This document shows, in pieces, positions 30,998-46,000 of a stretch of 64,000 nt of DNA; the stretch's first letter is position 1, and each line of letters opens with the position of its first letter. Position numbers and translations under genes: made by a program. Source of the stretch: CAZAYY01 sp964489525 (GTDB lineage Bacteria > Chloroflexota > Anaerolineae > Anaerolineales > JABWBV01); NCBI GenBank assembly GCA_964489525.1, contig CAZAYY010000001.1, positions 186,001-250,000 of the forward strand, written 5' to 3'. Below the pieces are notes generated by a model. That model searched no databases and was not told the DNA's origin. It saw only the letters and a list, made by a program, of their open reading frames with translations.

Positions 30998-31010
30998 AGG
31001 AGCGTGTTCA

Positions 31011-34000
31011 ATGACCGCAAACACCAAAAGTAGTAAAGCCCCCCACTCTGCGACCGGCGCAGCCCTGCGCCTGGTCCTCCCGGTCCTGATTGCAGGCCTG
31101 ATCCTGCTCGGACTGGGTTTGGCTCTCCAGCCGGCAGATGCTGCGCTCGCCAGTGATGGCATCGCGGCCCTGTCGGGGTCAGCCAAGCAGCCCTTGCTCG
31201 CCCGGCCAGAAGCGGACCCGGTGTCGGTAGTGGCCGCTGCGCCTGCCTTGGCTCCCAATTTATTTGGGACGCTGGGCAGCCTGCAGCAGCAGAACTTCGA
31301 CGCATCCGGGCTGCCTGCCGGTGCAACCACCTCGGGTACCCAACCCAACGCAGTGTATGTCCGGGCTCAGTCCCCGGCCGGCACCAACTGGGGTGATGTC
31401 ACCTACTACATGATGGTGGAAGTTGCCGTGATCTCCACGACCACGGGCCTGCCCGATTGGGACAACGCCGAGCTCTTCCGTTCGCCGGCCATGTCCAAGA
31501 ACTTTGGCGAAGCCAAGTTCTACCCCTGGACGCTGATCTGGGGCCTCGAAACCGGCAAATACTACGCCTGGCGGGCCTATGAAGTGGCGGAAGACCAGGG
31601 AATGGGCAACAAGGTGGCTGCGGCTACCGCCAGCCTGGTTGTTGGCGCTCCTCTGAACAGCTTCAACACCGTGGGCGCCCTCGGCGGCGGCACGATTTAC
31701 GTCATTACTGCCACCGACGATGCCTCGATTGTGCCCGATCAATTGTGCTCCTTGCGTGAAGCGGTCATCGCTTCCTGGAGCAACGTGATCGTCAATGAGT
31801 GCCCGGCCGGTCACCCGACCCTGTTGGACGTCATCGTTTTGCTGGATGACACCTACCACATCACCAATGATGGTTTCGACGTAGACACCGCCGACATTGA
31901 CTTTGACCCCGACGGCGGCCCGACCCTGATCATCGGCGCTGGTATGGGCGAGACTTTCATCGAAGTGGAATACACCCTCTACGCTCGTGCATTTGAAGTC
32001 CTGCCCTCGGATGGCGCTGTGCCCGGTTGGGCTGTGCTTGGTACAGTCGGCAGCGCCCTGACCATGCAGGACCTGACCATCTCCGGCGGCCGCACCAACC
32101 TGCGTGCCGGCGACCAGTGTGTTGCTCCTCCGGCTTCTCAGGAGTATGATGGCGGCGCGCTCTACAACGCCCACCTTCTTGACCTCGATGGGGTTCGCCT
32201 GACCGATAACCAGGCCAACGACGGCGGTGCGATCTACAACACCGGCTTAATGAATATTGATAACAGCGTGATTGACAACAGCCACGCCTACAACTACGGC
32301 GCTTCGAACTGCGGCGGCCGCGGCGGTGGTATCTTCAATACCGGGAATATTTATTTGACCGACTCCACCATCACCGGCAACACGGCAGATGCCCCGCTTG
32401 GAAATGAAGGCGGCGGCGGTATCTACAATACGACCGGTGCTGGCATCTGGATGGATGGCGCTGTGATTACTGAAAACACAGCCCGCGCTGGCGGTGGTTT
32501 GAACAACCGCGGTTCGGTTTGGGTGGGCACTCCGGGCCTTGATGCCGGCTCGACGTTTGACGGCAATGAAGCTGCTTTTGGCGGCGGTATTTTTAACTCC
32601 GGCGGTTTATGGCTCTATTACAGCACGGTGTCCAACAACACGGGCACGGTGGTTGGCGGCGGCGGTGCTGGCGTCTACGCCCTCGGCGGCGGTTTGTGGA
32701 TGCAAAACACTACCCTCAGCGGCAACCAGGCGCAGGGCGCCGGCGGCGGCTTGTGGGCTGGTAATGGCGCATCCATTTGGCTCACGCATGCCACGGTTTA
32801 CAACAACGTTGCTGGCCTGGGCGCTCCAGGCTATGCCGGCGGCGGTATTTTCTCCAACAACATCTGCGGCGCTCCGGCTGCAGGCGACCCGTTTATCTTT
32901 TTGCAAAACAGCATTGTGGCGGGCAACACTTCCAGCGGCAACCTGGGTGCGGGCAACAACATTGCCAACACAGTGATCACTGGCGGCGGCAACCTGGTGG
33001 GCGTCAACAATGTGGGCAATTTTGCTCTCGGCATGTGCCCCAGCACCCCCGGCAGCCTGGTGGATCAGTTGAATACCGGCACAGTTTCGGCCTGGACGAC
33101 CGATCCGAAACTCGGCCCGCTGGCTGAAAACGGCGGCCCGACCAAAACCCACATGCCCCTGGTCCTCGGCCTGGGCAACTACAGCCAGGCGATTGACTTT
33201 CCTGGCACCGCCAATATCTTTTCTGATGACCAGCGCTACTTTGCCCGCCCGTGGGACGCCACCAACGGCGTCTTCGGCGGCCAGAGCGACATCGGCGCAG
33301 TCGAATTCTACGGCCTGCTCACCGGCCCCGGCGGCCCGGTGTACAATGCCACCCAAGGTATTGCGTACCCGACCCTGCAGCTCGCCCTGGATGATGCGAG
33401 CATGAATTACTACACCTCCACCCAGGAGATCTGGGTGATGGTTGGCGTGCCCCAGCCTTTCTACTGGCGCGATGGCACCTACCAGATTGGTTTCATTGAC
33501 AGCCCGGTCCACCTGATGGGTGGCTGGAATGGTGCATTCCCCGGCGAAATCTTCTCCGGTGACACCCTCCTGGATGCCAATGGCGACGGCCGCCACTTCA
33601 AAATTGTGGGCGATCCGCTTGCCGTTACCATCGAAAACTTCAACCTGCGCGAAGGCGATGCCACCCAGGGTAATGCCGACGGCTACGGCGGCTCGATTGC
33701 CGTTTACGGCTCCGACCTTACTTTGCTCGGTTCCATTCTCGAAGGCAACTACGCGGCTTACGGCGGCGCTATCTCCCTGGCTTCCTACCTGTATGTGGAC
33801 TCCACTTCGTTCATTACCAACACGGCCGAGTATGGCGGCGCAATTTACGCCGAGGGCGAAGTTGATCTGGTCTATGTCGATTTCCTCACCAACACGGCCA
33901 CCTGGGAAGGCGGCGCATTCTACCTGGAAACAGGCGACCTCTTAGCGAATGCCATCAATGCCCGCGCCAACAGCGCTGGTATCAACGGCGGCGCCTTCTT

Positions 34001-37000
34001 CCTGTATGAAGCCAAAGCACCCTCGACCTTTGATTGGGTGAACTTCCGCTTCAACGACGCAGCGGCTGGCGATGGTGGCGCAATCTTCAACGCCCACTTC
34101 GATACCCTGGTGGTGACCGGTCCGGCCTACAGTGAGTTCTACACCAACACCGCAGGCTATGACGGCGGCGCGATCTACTCTGACCTGCCCCTGTCCCTGA
34201 CCAACGTAGAAATGTACCAGAACACCGCCGATGAAGAAGGCGGCGCGGTCAAAGTGGATGATGGCCAGGATGGTTTGGTAACAATCCTCGCCAGCCTCTT
34301 CACCGAAAACGCGGCCTTTGGCACGACTTCGTCCGACGGTGACGGCGGTGCGGTTTATGCCAGCGGCGACGTAATGGTTACTGGTTCCACCTTTACCGAG
34401 AACGCAGCCCGCCTTGCGGGCCCGTCTGGCGGTGAAGGCGGCGCGATTTACTCCACCAGTGGCAACGAAATCACCATTCTGGACAGCTACTTCTACGACA
34501 ACGCAGCCTACGATGAAGGCGGCGCCATCCAGGCGGATGCCAACATTGATGAAAGCGAAACGGTCAATATTGACGTCACTTTCAAGATTACCAATACCTA
34601 CTTCGAAGGCAACTATGTCATCAACGATGACGGCGGCGCCGTTCAAATGAACCTGGGTGTCATGTACATCTGGGATTCTGAATTCTTCACCAACAGCGCC
34701 CAGAGCGACAGCGGTGGTGCTGTTGGTGTGGATGTCGGCAACATCGAAATCTACCGCAGCCAGTTCTGCTACAACACCGCTGCCGTAGATGGCGGTGCGG
34801 TTTGGGTGCGTGCTGGCGGCAGCTACCTCGGCACAGCCTACATCGAAGACAGCTACTTCTGTGAAAACGTTGCTGGCATCAGCGGCGGCGGCGCCTGGGT
34901 TGATGGCGCTACCACCATCGTCGGCACCACGGCCCTCGCCGTTCCGACTGGCGCCCCCTGGACCACTCCGGTGGGTGTGGCCAGCACCATCTTTGAGTTA
35001 AACGAGGCGCAGGGTAACGAAGGCGGCGGTGTGTACGTGAATAACGGCACCCTGACCATCACCAACACCCAGTTCCTCACCAACACTGCGGATGAAGATG
35101 GCGGCGGCGCTCATGTTGAGGAAGGCGATGCCTATATCTACACCTCCATGTTCATTGCCAACGAAGCGGCTACCGACCCGGACGCCGATGGCGGTGGTTT
35201 GAGCCTTGAAATCGGCAGCGCCTGGATCTGGACCACCTGGTTCGAGCGCAACAATGCTGAGGACGAAGGCGGCGGCGCCCGCATCCTTAACGGCGACCTG
35301 TATTTGGACGATGTCACTTTCCTGCTCAACACCGCTGACAACAATGGCGGCGGCGCCTGGGTTGAAGGCAATCTCTACGACCTCGGCTCCAGCAGCAACT
35401 TCATCCTCAACACAGCCGATAACAACGGCGGTGGTGCCTTCGTGGATGACGGCGATGCCCGCCTGCACCTGACCATCTTCTACACCAACACCGCCCTGAA
35501 CAATGATGGTGGCGGCTTGATGGTGAACAGCGGCAGCGCTTACCTGACCAGCACCGAGTTTGTCTATAACGAGGCAGAGGTTCACGGCGGTGGCGCTTAC
35601 GTATCCGATTTCACCCAGCTCAACAGCAGCAACCTGTTCGACCGCAACGTTGCCCTCACCGGCAGCGGCGGCGGTCTGTGGACTGGTACCGGCCTGACCG
35701 ACAACACCACCGACAGCCACTTCTATGACAACGAGGCAGAGGTTCACGGCGGCGGTGCCTATGTTGATACCGGCGATGTCAATCTGCTCGAAACCGACTT
35801 CGAACGCAACTCGGCCTACCTCGGCTCGGGCGGCGGTCTGTACGTCAACGATGGCAACCTGACCAGCGAAGACACCCGCTTCATTGACAATTTTGCCGAT
35901 GTGGACGGCGGCGGCGCCTTCGTCAACGGCAACCTGGACGACACCAACTCGCTCTTCCAGGATAACTACGCTGGCGAAAACGGCGGTGGTGCCTACATCA
36001 CCGGCTCGTCCACCATTGACAGCACCAATTTCTTCTACAATATTGCCGACACCGGGTCGGGCGGCGGTTTGTGGAGCGGTCTCTTCGTAGACGACTCCAC
36101 CTCTGCCAGCGAATTCCGCGGCAATACGGCTTACTATGACGGCGGCGGCGCTTACGTGAACAGCGGCAACGCCACCCTCAACCTGACCATGTTCTACACC
36201 AACACGGCTGGCTACAGCGGTGTTTTGAGTGTCACGTTGGGCATGGGTTCCGGCGGCGGTTTGTACGTCAACAACGGCAACCTGCAGGCCACCAGCACCG
36301 TGTTCTACACCAACACTGCCTGGAATGACGGCGGCGGCGCCTATGTTTCGAACGCCACCACCCTGATCAGCCAGAACATCTTCCAGTACAACACGGCTGG
36401 CGTCAGCGGCTTCTACAGCGTTACCCTGGCCAGCGGCTCCGGCGGCGGCCTGTGGACGGGCAACACCCTGACCGATATGACCTCCGACAGCCAGTTCGTG
36501 ATCAACACGGCCTGGAACGATGGCGGCGGCGCATACGTGGATAACGGCGATGTCGCCCTCAACCTGACCGACTTCCTGACCAACACGGCTGGCCTCAGCG
36601 GCGTGTTTACCCCGACCATTGGCTTCGGCTCCGGCGGCGGTCTCTACGTTAACAACGGCGACCTCGACGCCACCTCGGCCAATTGGGAATACAACTGGGC
36701 CTTTGATGACGGCGGCGGTGCCTATGTGGATGGCGACACCCGCCTGCACAGCTCGAATAATTTTGCTTACAACTTGGCCTTCACTGGCTCCGGCGGTGGT
36801 CTCTACACCACTGGCTACCTGCAGGACATTGACACCAACAGCCAGTTTGTCTTCAACACCGCAGCCATTGACGGCGGCGGCGCCTGGGTTGGTGCGCAAA
36901 CCGAACTGATTGACACCGACTTCCTGACCAACACGGCCGGGTTTGACGGCGGCGGTCTGTTCTCGACCGACTACCTGACTGCAACCGACGCCACCTGGGT

Positions 37001-40000
37001 GGACAACGTTGCTGGCGATGACGGCGGCGGCGCCTATGTCGAAACCAGCGGCGCCTGGCTGCTGCGCGGCACCTTCACCACCAACACAGCCGTAGGTTCT
37101 GCTGAGGTTGGCGGCGACGCGGGCGGCGATGGCGGCGGCCTCTGGGCCGACAGCTACCTGACGGCCACCCTGACCACCTGGTACACCAACACGGCCGAAG
37201 ATGACGGCGGCGGCGGCTACATTTCCGCTGGCAACGCCTGGCTCTACGATGCCTACTTCCAGGACAACTACGCCCTGGGTGCAGACACCACCGGTATTGC
37301 CGATGAAGATGGCGACGGCGGCGGTTTGTACGTCGGCGGCAGCGCCTGGTCCTGGGGCACCGAGTGGGTGACCAACGCAGCCGAAGACAACGGCGGCGGC
37401 GCCTACATCGAAGTGGACTTCACCACGGAAGATAACTTCTTCGATCGCAACAATGCTGGCGCCCTGGTCCTGCCGGACGTCAACGAACCTACCGAGGTAT
37501 TCTACGGCGATGGCGGCGGCGCCTGGGTTGGCAACAACTACTACGACACCTCCTCGCTCTACGATCGCAACATTGCCGATTTTGACGGCGGCGGTACATA
37601 TGTCACCAATGCGGCCACCCTGACCAGCACGGTCTACCAGTACAACACGGCGGCCGGCGGCGATGGCGGCGGTCTCTGGGCCTACACTGCCTGGATGACC
37701 GACACCCTCTACCTCGACAACCTGGCCGGCGATGACGGCGGCGGTGCCTACGTCGAATTCTACTTCGAGGTCTACAACAGCGAATTCATCACCAACCTGG
37801 CTGGCGGTCGTGAAGACGAAGCCCTGGGTGGTGGTCTTGCCAGCCAGTACGGTGGTATCGTTGAAGGCTCGACCTTCACTGAAAACACCGCCACCAGCCT
37901 CGGCCTGCTCCCCTACATCGAAGGCGCCTTCGGCGGCGGTATTTACGTCCGTGAATTCCTCTATATCTACACCTCGACGGTCGAACTGAACACCGCCCGC
38001 GGTAACAACGCGGCCGGCGGCGGTATCGCCGTCAGTGAAGCCTCTCCGTTTGGCGGCGGCGGCGGCACCTACCTCTACATGGAAAACACCGAGGTGCTCA
38101 CCAACACGGCTGAAAACGCGGCCTTCCCGCTCTTTGCGGTTGGCCCGGCCTGGGGCGGCGGCGTATACGTCCGCTGGGGTGATGCCTATATCACCACCAG
38201 CCACTTCATTGCCAACGAAGCCACCGATGGTGTGCTTGGCGGCAACGGCGGCGGTTTGGTCGTTTCCGGCTTCGCTCAGGTCTTCCGCACCGAGTTCCTG
38301 CGCAACAGCGCCACCTCCGGCGGCGTGGACAGCGGTGGCTTCGGCGGCGCGGCTTACATCTCCGGTGGGCCTTTTGGCTCCGGCGGCGCTTACTTTGAAA
38401 ATGTGATTGCCGCTGGCAACCTTGCCGTTGGGCAGGAAGGCCATGCCTACGTATTCGATGGCGTGGATGGTCTTGTGCTGCACAACACCATCGCCGGCAC
38501 CCCGCCGCTGGTTCCGTCCTGCGGCTGTATCAGCGAAATCCCGCTCGAAGGCTCTGCGATCTTCATCGCCGACTTTATCGAAGAAGCGTATGTTGAAATT
38601 CTCGACACCATCATCACCAGCTACACCGTCGGCATTCGTGCTGAAAACGTGGGCGGCTTCGGTGTTTACGGATTTGAAGACTGGAACCTGTTCTACGATG
38701 TGGCCACCCCGGTGATTGGTCTCGTTCCGGGCGTCAACAGCTTCGTGGGCAACCCCCACTTTGCCGACCCGCTCAACGATGACTTCCACATCCTGCCTCC
38801 GTCCGAGGCGATTGACGCTGGCGATTACGTCGGTGTGGATCAGGACTACGACTACATCTTCCGCCCGCAGGGCCCGGCTGTCGACATCGGCGCCTACGAA
38901 CTGGCCCAGGTGGTCTGCGCTTACCCGGATACCGGCTGCCACTTCCATGTCTACCTCGACACGGCAGTCCTCCCGGCGCTGCTCACCATTGACGTCTACA
39001 CCAGCACGGCCCCGGCAGAACCCTACGTCTACGTCGACCTGGCTGAAACCCACACCTACATCAACGACAACGTCTACGCCCTGCTGCTCACTGGCAGTGA
39101 CATGACCGACTCCGTCAAAGTGGACAACACCAATGGCGACGCCTTCCCGTACGGCGCTGGCGTCTGGTTCATGGGCCTCGGCGAAGCCGACTACACCGTC
39201 CTGACCGGCACGGTTGCGGTGATGGATGTCGTCTACGACTTTGACGAGTCCGTCACAGGCTCGATCACCGGCACCGCCACCACCGACGAAGGCACCCTGC
39301 ACTTCTTCAGCGTGGAAGGTGACTCCTTCGACTTCCTCGACAAGGAAACCCTCACCCTGAACTACAACGTGCCGATGAACAACATTCACATTGGCGATGC
39401 TCGCCCCGGCGCCCACGCGGTCTTCACTGGCGGCTACGGCACCTTTGGCGATGACTTCTCCCGTGTCACCCCGACTGCCCCGTTGAACAGCTTCACCCTG
39501 TTCCTGGTCAACCCGACCGACACGGTGACCTTCAACGGCTCCAGCGCCATGGACATGTTCATGAACCACGGCCTGGATAACTTCAGCGGCGAATACTACT
39601 ACAACGGCCTCGGCGGCGACGACCAGCTCTGGCAGTTCTTTGGCGACCTCGCCAATGTCGGCCACATCTTTGGCTCCGCTTCGTACTTCGACGGCGGCGA
39701 TGAAGATCCCGACACTGACGGCGACTTTATCCGCCTGAGCCACGGCTCGTTCATCTCTACCACGCACAACTTTATTGACCCGGCCTCCGGCAATGTCCTG
39801 GTTGCAGGCGTCTACCTGCACTACACCGGCCTCGAGCCGATCCTGGATCAGCTGACCGTAGCCGATCGCAACTTCAACTTCATCACCGGCCTGGGCGACG
39901 ATGTCTACCTGGGTGACGATGCGGTCGCTGGCGACAACATGAACGAAATCTCCAGCAACAACAGCGAAACCGTCACCTTCCTGTGGGCCACCAACTCGGT

Positions 40001-43000
40001 CAACGTCTACACCCTCGACGGCGATGACGATGTGGTCGTGATGCCGTTCGACTCCGCCAGCACGGTGGATGTCGACTTCGGCGACCCGACCTCCGTCAAC
40101 ATCTGGCTTGGCGATGGCAATGACACCCTGCTTGGCGACACCCTCACCAGCGCCCTCTCTGTTTGGGGCCAGGCTGGCAAGGACGTCATCGAAACCGGCT
40201 CCGGCAACGACTTCCTCGCCGACGGCTCCGATGACGACGAACTGCAGGGCAACGCCGGTCACGACTGGTACCAACTGACCCCGGGCAGCCAGGACCTCCT
40301 GATTGACCCGTCCGGCCACGACACCCTGGACTTCAGCGGCGCCAGCCTCGACATCACGATTGACATGGACAAAGACACCATGCAGATCCTGGATGTCGCC
40401 GGCAACACGATCACCCTGATCGGCCGCTTTGAAGACCTGTATGCCACCAACAACGCTGGCGGCGACACCGCCACCATCAAAGTGCTGGCAGACGATGTCC
40501 GCTACGCCGATGGCAATGATCCTGTTGTTGAAGATACCGACTGGCTGTGGGTGGACGCCGACGGCCTGCCTGTGGTTGCCTTCGTGGAAACCCCCGGCAA
40601 CGTCCTGCTGCCCAATGGCGACACCGTCCCGTACGATGGTTACGTCCAGATCCTGGGCATGCAGCCCGTCTACTTCTACGACTGGGCGGATGTCTGGATT
40701 ATCAACACCACTGCCGACCTCGAACTGCTCAAGACCGGCCCGCTGACTGCGACCGCTGGCACCGAGATCGTCTACACCGTGGTCATCACCAACAAAGACC
40801 GCACCGACATGCACATCTGGCCGGTGGCCGCTGAAGCCGCCACCTTCCAGGACAACCCGGCCTCCGAAGGCATCGTTGCCATCCAGGCTGCCTACCAGCG
40901 CTCCACGAGCATGGAATGGATTGAGTGCGCCGACATGTGGTCTTGCGACTTTGGCGAGATCCTCTACGGCGAGGTCATCACCCTGACCCTGACCGGCCTG
41001 GTAGACCCGGCCATGCCGATTGCCTACCAGCTCATCAACGAAGCCACCGTCTTCGCCACCAACACCCACGTCTACGAACAGGCCGACGACACCGACTCCT
41101 GGACGACCACGGTTGAAACCCGTGTCTCCCTCGGCGTCGAGAAGCAAAGCCTGAACGACACCATCGTGGCTGGCGGCGCTCCGGTGCTCTTCACCATCTC
41201 CGTCTGGAACGATGGCCCGTCCAACGCCTACAACGTCCAGGTCACCGACACCCCGGCCCTGTCCTTCACCCTGGTGAGCGACGTGGAACCGGCCCAGCAG
41301 TCGGCCATGTACAACATCGTCTGCTCGGGCGGCGTCTGCACCATCCCGGTGCTGCCTGCCGGCGCTTCGGTTGAACTGTATGCCCAGCTCGAAGCCAGCT
41401 CCGACATCTACGAAACCATGAACCTGCTGGCCAACAGCGTCTGCATCAGCGGCGTCACCGCCACCTACGTCAGCTACAACCCGCGGTGTGACGATGAGAC
41501 CATCAACGTGGTTGATCACTTCGACCTCGAAATCGTCAAAGTGGCCACCGACTGGCAGTTTGCCGGTGAGTACATCACCTACACCCTGTATGTTTCCAAC
41601 AACGGCCCGTCCGATGTCTGGGGCTTCAGCCTGCGCGATCAGCTGCCCACCCTGCCGACCAACGCCATCATCAGCGTGGTCAGCGCTCCGGGTTGGAACC
41701 AGTCGCTGTTCGCTGCCCAACGCATCCTGACCTACAACGAAACTCGCCGCCTGCCGGCAGGGGAGATGTTCGAGTACACCATCGTGGTGGACACCAACCC
41801 GAACATTGAACCCGGCACCAGCCTCGAGAACGTGGCCACCATCACCGGTTGGAATCCGTCCAAGACCGAGCTCTTTGCTCCGAACAACACCTCTCGCGCC
41901 GACACCTCGATCGTTGCCCTGGCCGACCTGGATATCACCAAGACCGGCCCGGACACCATCGTTGCCGGCACTGAGATTCAATACACCATCACCGTGACCA
42001 ACACCGGCCCGTCCAAGGCCCACAGCGTGGTGATGGTAGACAACCTGCCCGACGAAGTCATCTTCATTGATGCCACCGTCAACCTGGGCGCTTGCGACAA
42101 CAGCACCTGCCAGTTGGGCGACATGGAAGTCAACGCAGTCCGCACGATCACCATCCGCGGCCTTGTGCGCTCGGATGTTGCCTCGGGCGTCACCCTGACC
42201 AACGTTGCCACCGCCTTCTCGGACTCGAACTACGATGCCGACCCGACCGAAGCCGTTGCCACCTGGGATACCGACGTCACCACCGAAGCCTGGCTCTACA
42301 TCTCCAAGGATGATGAGGGCAACAGCATCATGGCTGGCGGCGACCCGATCAACTACTACATCGTGGTCTGGAACGACGGCCCGTCCGATGCCTACAACGT
42401 CGTCATCACCGACGCCGTCCAGGCTGGCTTTGTCCTCAATTCCGACCTGATCGCAGGCGACCAGTATGAAGGCATGGGTATCACCTGCACCGGTGATACC
42501 TGCACCATTGACCAACTGCCCGCTGGCGAAGATGTCCTCTTCATCGCCACCGTCACGGCCCTCTCCTCCACTGAGGAAGGCGCGGATGTGGAAGCCAACG
42601 AAGCCTGCATCGCCAGCTACACGGCCGATGTCAAGGGCGGTACCTGGTGTGACCTCGAACTGACCGACGTCCTCAACGAGGCCGACCTGGTCCTCAACAA
42701 GACGGCCACCCCGACCACCACCGCTGGACGCACCATTGACTACGTCCTGACTGTCACCAACGCCGGCCCGTCCGACGCGACCGACATCGTCATCGTAGAC
42801 ACCCTGCCTGTTCCGGTTGTGTTTGAATCCGCCAGCCCGGCTTGTATCTACAATGCCGGCACGGTCACCTGCAGCCTGGCCTACCTGGATGTCTTCGACA
42901 CCGCCAGCTTCACCATCACTGTCACCGTCAACCCGGATGTCTGGCCCGGCACCAGCCTTCACAACTCCGCTGTGGTGACCGCCGATGAGTTCGACCCGGA

Positions 43001-46000
43001 TCTGAACAACAACGAAGCCAATGCCGACACCAGCGTCCTGGCTGAATCCAACCTGACCCTGGTCAAGACTGGCCCGGCCACCGTGGTCGCTGGCACCGAA
43101 ATGACCTACCAGATTGTGGTCACCAACGAAGGCCCGTCCGATGCCCGAGATGTCACCATCCTGGACGACCTGGCGGATGAGCATGTCTCTCTCGTCAGCG
43201 CCAGCCTGATGGGCAACCCGTGCAGCGGCGCCACCTGTGAATACCTCGGCCAGCTGGCCGCAGGCGACAAGATCACCATGACCGTCACCGTGTTCGTTCA
43301 CAGTGATGTCGAGTCCGGCACCATGATCTACAACACCGCCACCGCCGACACCGACAGCTACTACGACACCAACACCGCCGACAACAGCATGACCATCATG
43401 ACCGAGGTCGAGACGCAGGTCACCCTGAACATCGCCAAGGAAGATGTCAGCAACGAAATTGTTGCGGGCGGCGATGCGGCCATGTACATCATCACCGTCT
43501 ACAATGCCGGCCCGTCCGACACCTCGGATGTCGTGGTCGTGGACACCCCGCAGACCAACTTCAGCCTGGTGGGTGACCTGACCGCTGGCAACCAGATGAT
43601 CTCTTGCGCTGGCAATACCTGCACCATCAGCTACCTGGCTGTGGGCGAATCGGTTGAACTGTACGCCCTGGTCAAGGCTTCCCCGAGCACCCCGGCTGGC
43701 GTCCAGAACGCCAACCAGGCCTGCATCACCAGCTTCAGCGCCGACATCGCTGCCACCGTGCCCGCCAACGGCTGCGACATGGAAACCACGGTTGTGGTTA
43801 CCAACGCTGACCTGAGCCTCGGCAAGATGGCCCCGGCCACCGTGTTCGCTGGCGAATACATGACCTACACCCTGGTTGCCTACAACAACGGCCCGTCGGA
43901 TGCTCTGATGGTCACCGTCATGGATATGCTGCCTGAGGGTGTGACCTACGTCAGCTCCGCCGGTGCGGTCTGCATGATGACGGACGTCCAGGAATACACC
44001 TGCTCGCTCGGCACGCTGGCCGCCAAGGCCTTCGCCACCTTCACCATCAAGGTCATGGTCGATGCCGACATCGAACCCGGTGTCAGCCTCGAGAACTATG
44101 CCCTGATCACCTCCATGACCCCGGATAGCGACCTGTTCAACAACGCCGCTTCCGCCGACACCAGCGTGGTTGGCCTCGCCGATCTGCAGCTCGATAAGGA
44201 TGGACCGGACACCGTGGTTGCGGGTGAGCTGATCACCTACACCATCACCGTCTACAACGACGGCCCGTCCGACGCCCAGGCTGTGGATATCAAAGACGAC
44301 CTGCCCGAATGGATCAGCCTCGTCAGCGCCACCGTGGCTCTGCCCGGCGCTGAAGGACCGGTCCTGTGCGGCGGCACCGTCTGCCAGGTGGGCGACCTGC
44401 CCGCTGGCGCCACCGCCACCGTCACCATCGTCGGTATGGTTGATGCCTCCACGCCAGAAGGCGAAATGCTCGTCAACCACGCCGCCGTCTTCTCCGCCAC
44501 CGACGACGAAATGTCGGATGACAACCACGACATGGTTGAAACCGAAGTGGAAACCGTCGCCGATGTCGTAATCGAGAAAGTTGCACTGACCGACCCGGTT
44601 GCCCAGGGCGCCTTCGTCCTCTACGAAATTCATGTGGAGAACTACGGCCCGTCTGACGCTCAGGATGTAGTCGTCACCGACATCATCCCCGCTGGCCTGA
44701 CCTTCGTCTCGATCAGCCCGTCCTCTGGCTGCACCTACCTGGCCGGCACCGTCACCTGCACCATCCCGACCCTGGCCGCTGGCGCTGCCGTGGACTACAT
44801 GCTCGTCGCCATGGTTGACCTGGATGTCTTCGACAACACCGTCATCACCAACACCGCCACCGTGGCTTCCGACACCTTCGACCCGATGGCCGACAACAAC
44901 ACCAGCAGCGACAGCTTCACGGTCTACCCGATCCTGCGTGAAACCGACCTCTCGGTCACCAAGACGGCTACCCCGAACGTTGTGGCTGCCGGCGAAGAAA
45001 TCGCCTACGAGATCATCGTTACCAACCACGGTCCGTCCCGGGCTAGCTCGGTCGAGTTGATTGAAAACCTGCCTGCGGGCGTCACCGTCATCAGCATGGT
45101 TGCCTACAACCCTGACGATGAAGGCACCCAGTGTGACGAAGGCGGCGAATGCCACCTCGGCACCATGGAAGTTGGCACCGTGGCCACCATCAACCTGATT
45201 GTCAAAGTGGACGCTGGCATGCTGGCCTCCACCCTGATCAACGGCGTCACGGTCTTCGCCAATGAGCCCGATCCGGACCGCCTCAACAACTACGCTGAGG
45301 CCATCGTCACTGTCATGGTCGACGCCGACCTGTCCATCAGCAAGTCCGACAGCCCCGACTACGTTGAGGTTGGCGAGAAGTTGATCTACACCATCACCGT
45401 CACCAACAACGGCCCGTCGGCTGTCCGCGGCATCAAAGTCACCGACATGCTGCCGGAAGAGGTCACCTTCATCGCCATCAGCTCCGATGAGGACTGCGTG
45501 GAAGCCTACGACGCTGACTGGAACCAGACTGGCGTTATCACCTGCGACGTGGATGACCTCGCCGCTGGCGAAACCGACACAATCGTCCTCGAGGTCCTGG
45601 TAACCGACATCCTGGCCGACATGACCATGATCTACAACACCGCCTGTGTCGCCGGCGACCGGCCCGACCTCGACAGCAGCAACGACTGCACCACCATCGA
45701 CACCACGGTCCGCTCCTTCGCCGACCTGCGTGTGACCAAGACCGCCAACAAGGATGAAGTCCTCAAGGGCATGCCCATTGAGTTCTACATCACTGTCCGC
45801 AACCTTGGCCCGCACATCGCCGTCAACGCCACCCTCGAAGACGTCCTGCCTGGCAACATGGTCTTCATCAACGCCGGCGTCTCCCAGGGCTCCTGCTCGC
45901 ACGACATGGGCACTGTAAGCTGTGACTTCGGCCACCTGCTGCAGTACACCGAAGCCAACGGCTGGCCGGAAGTCTACATCACCCTGCGTGTCTACGCCAA

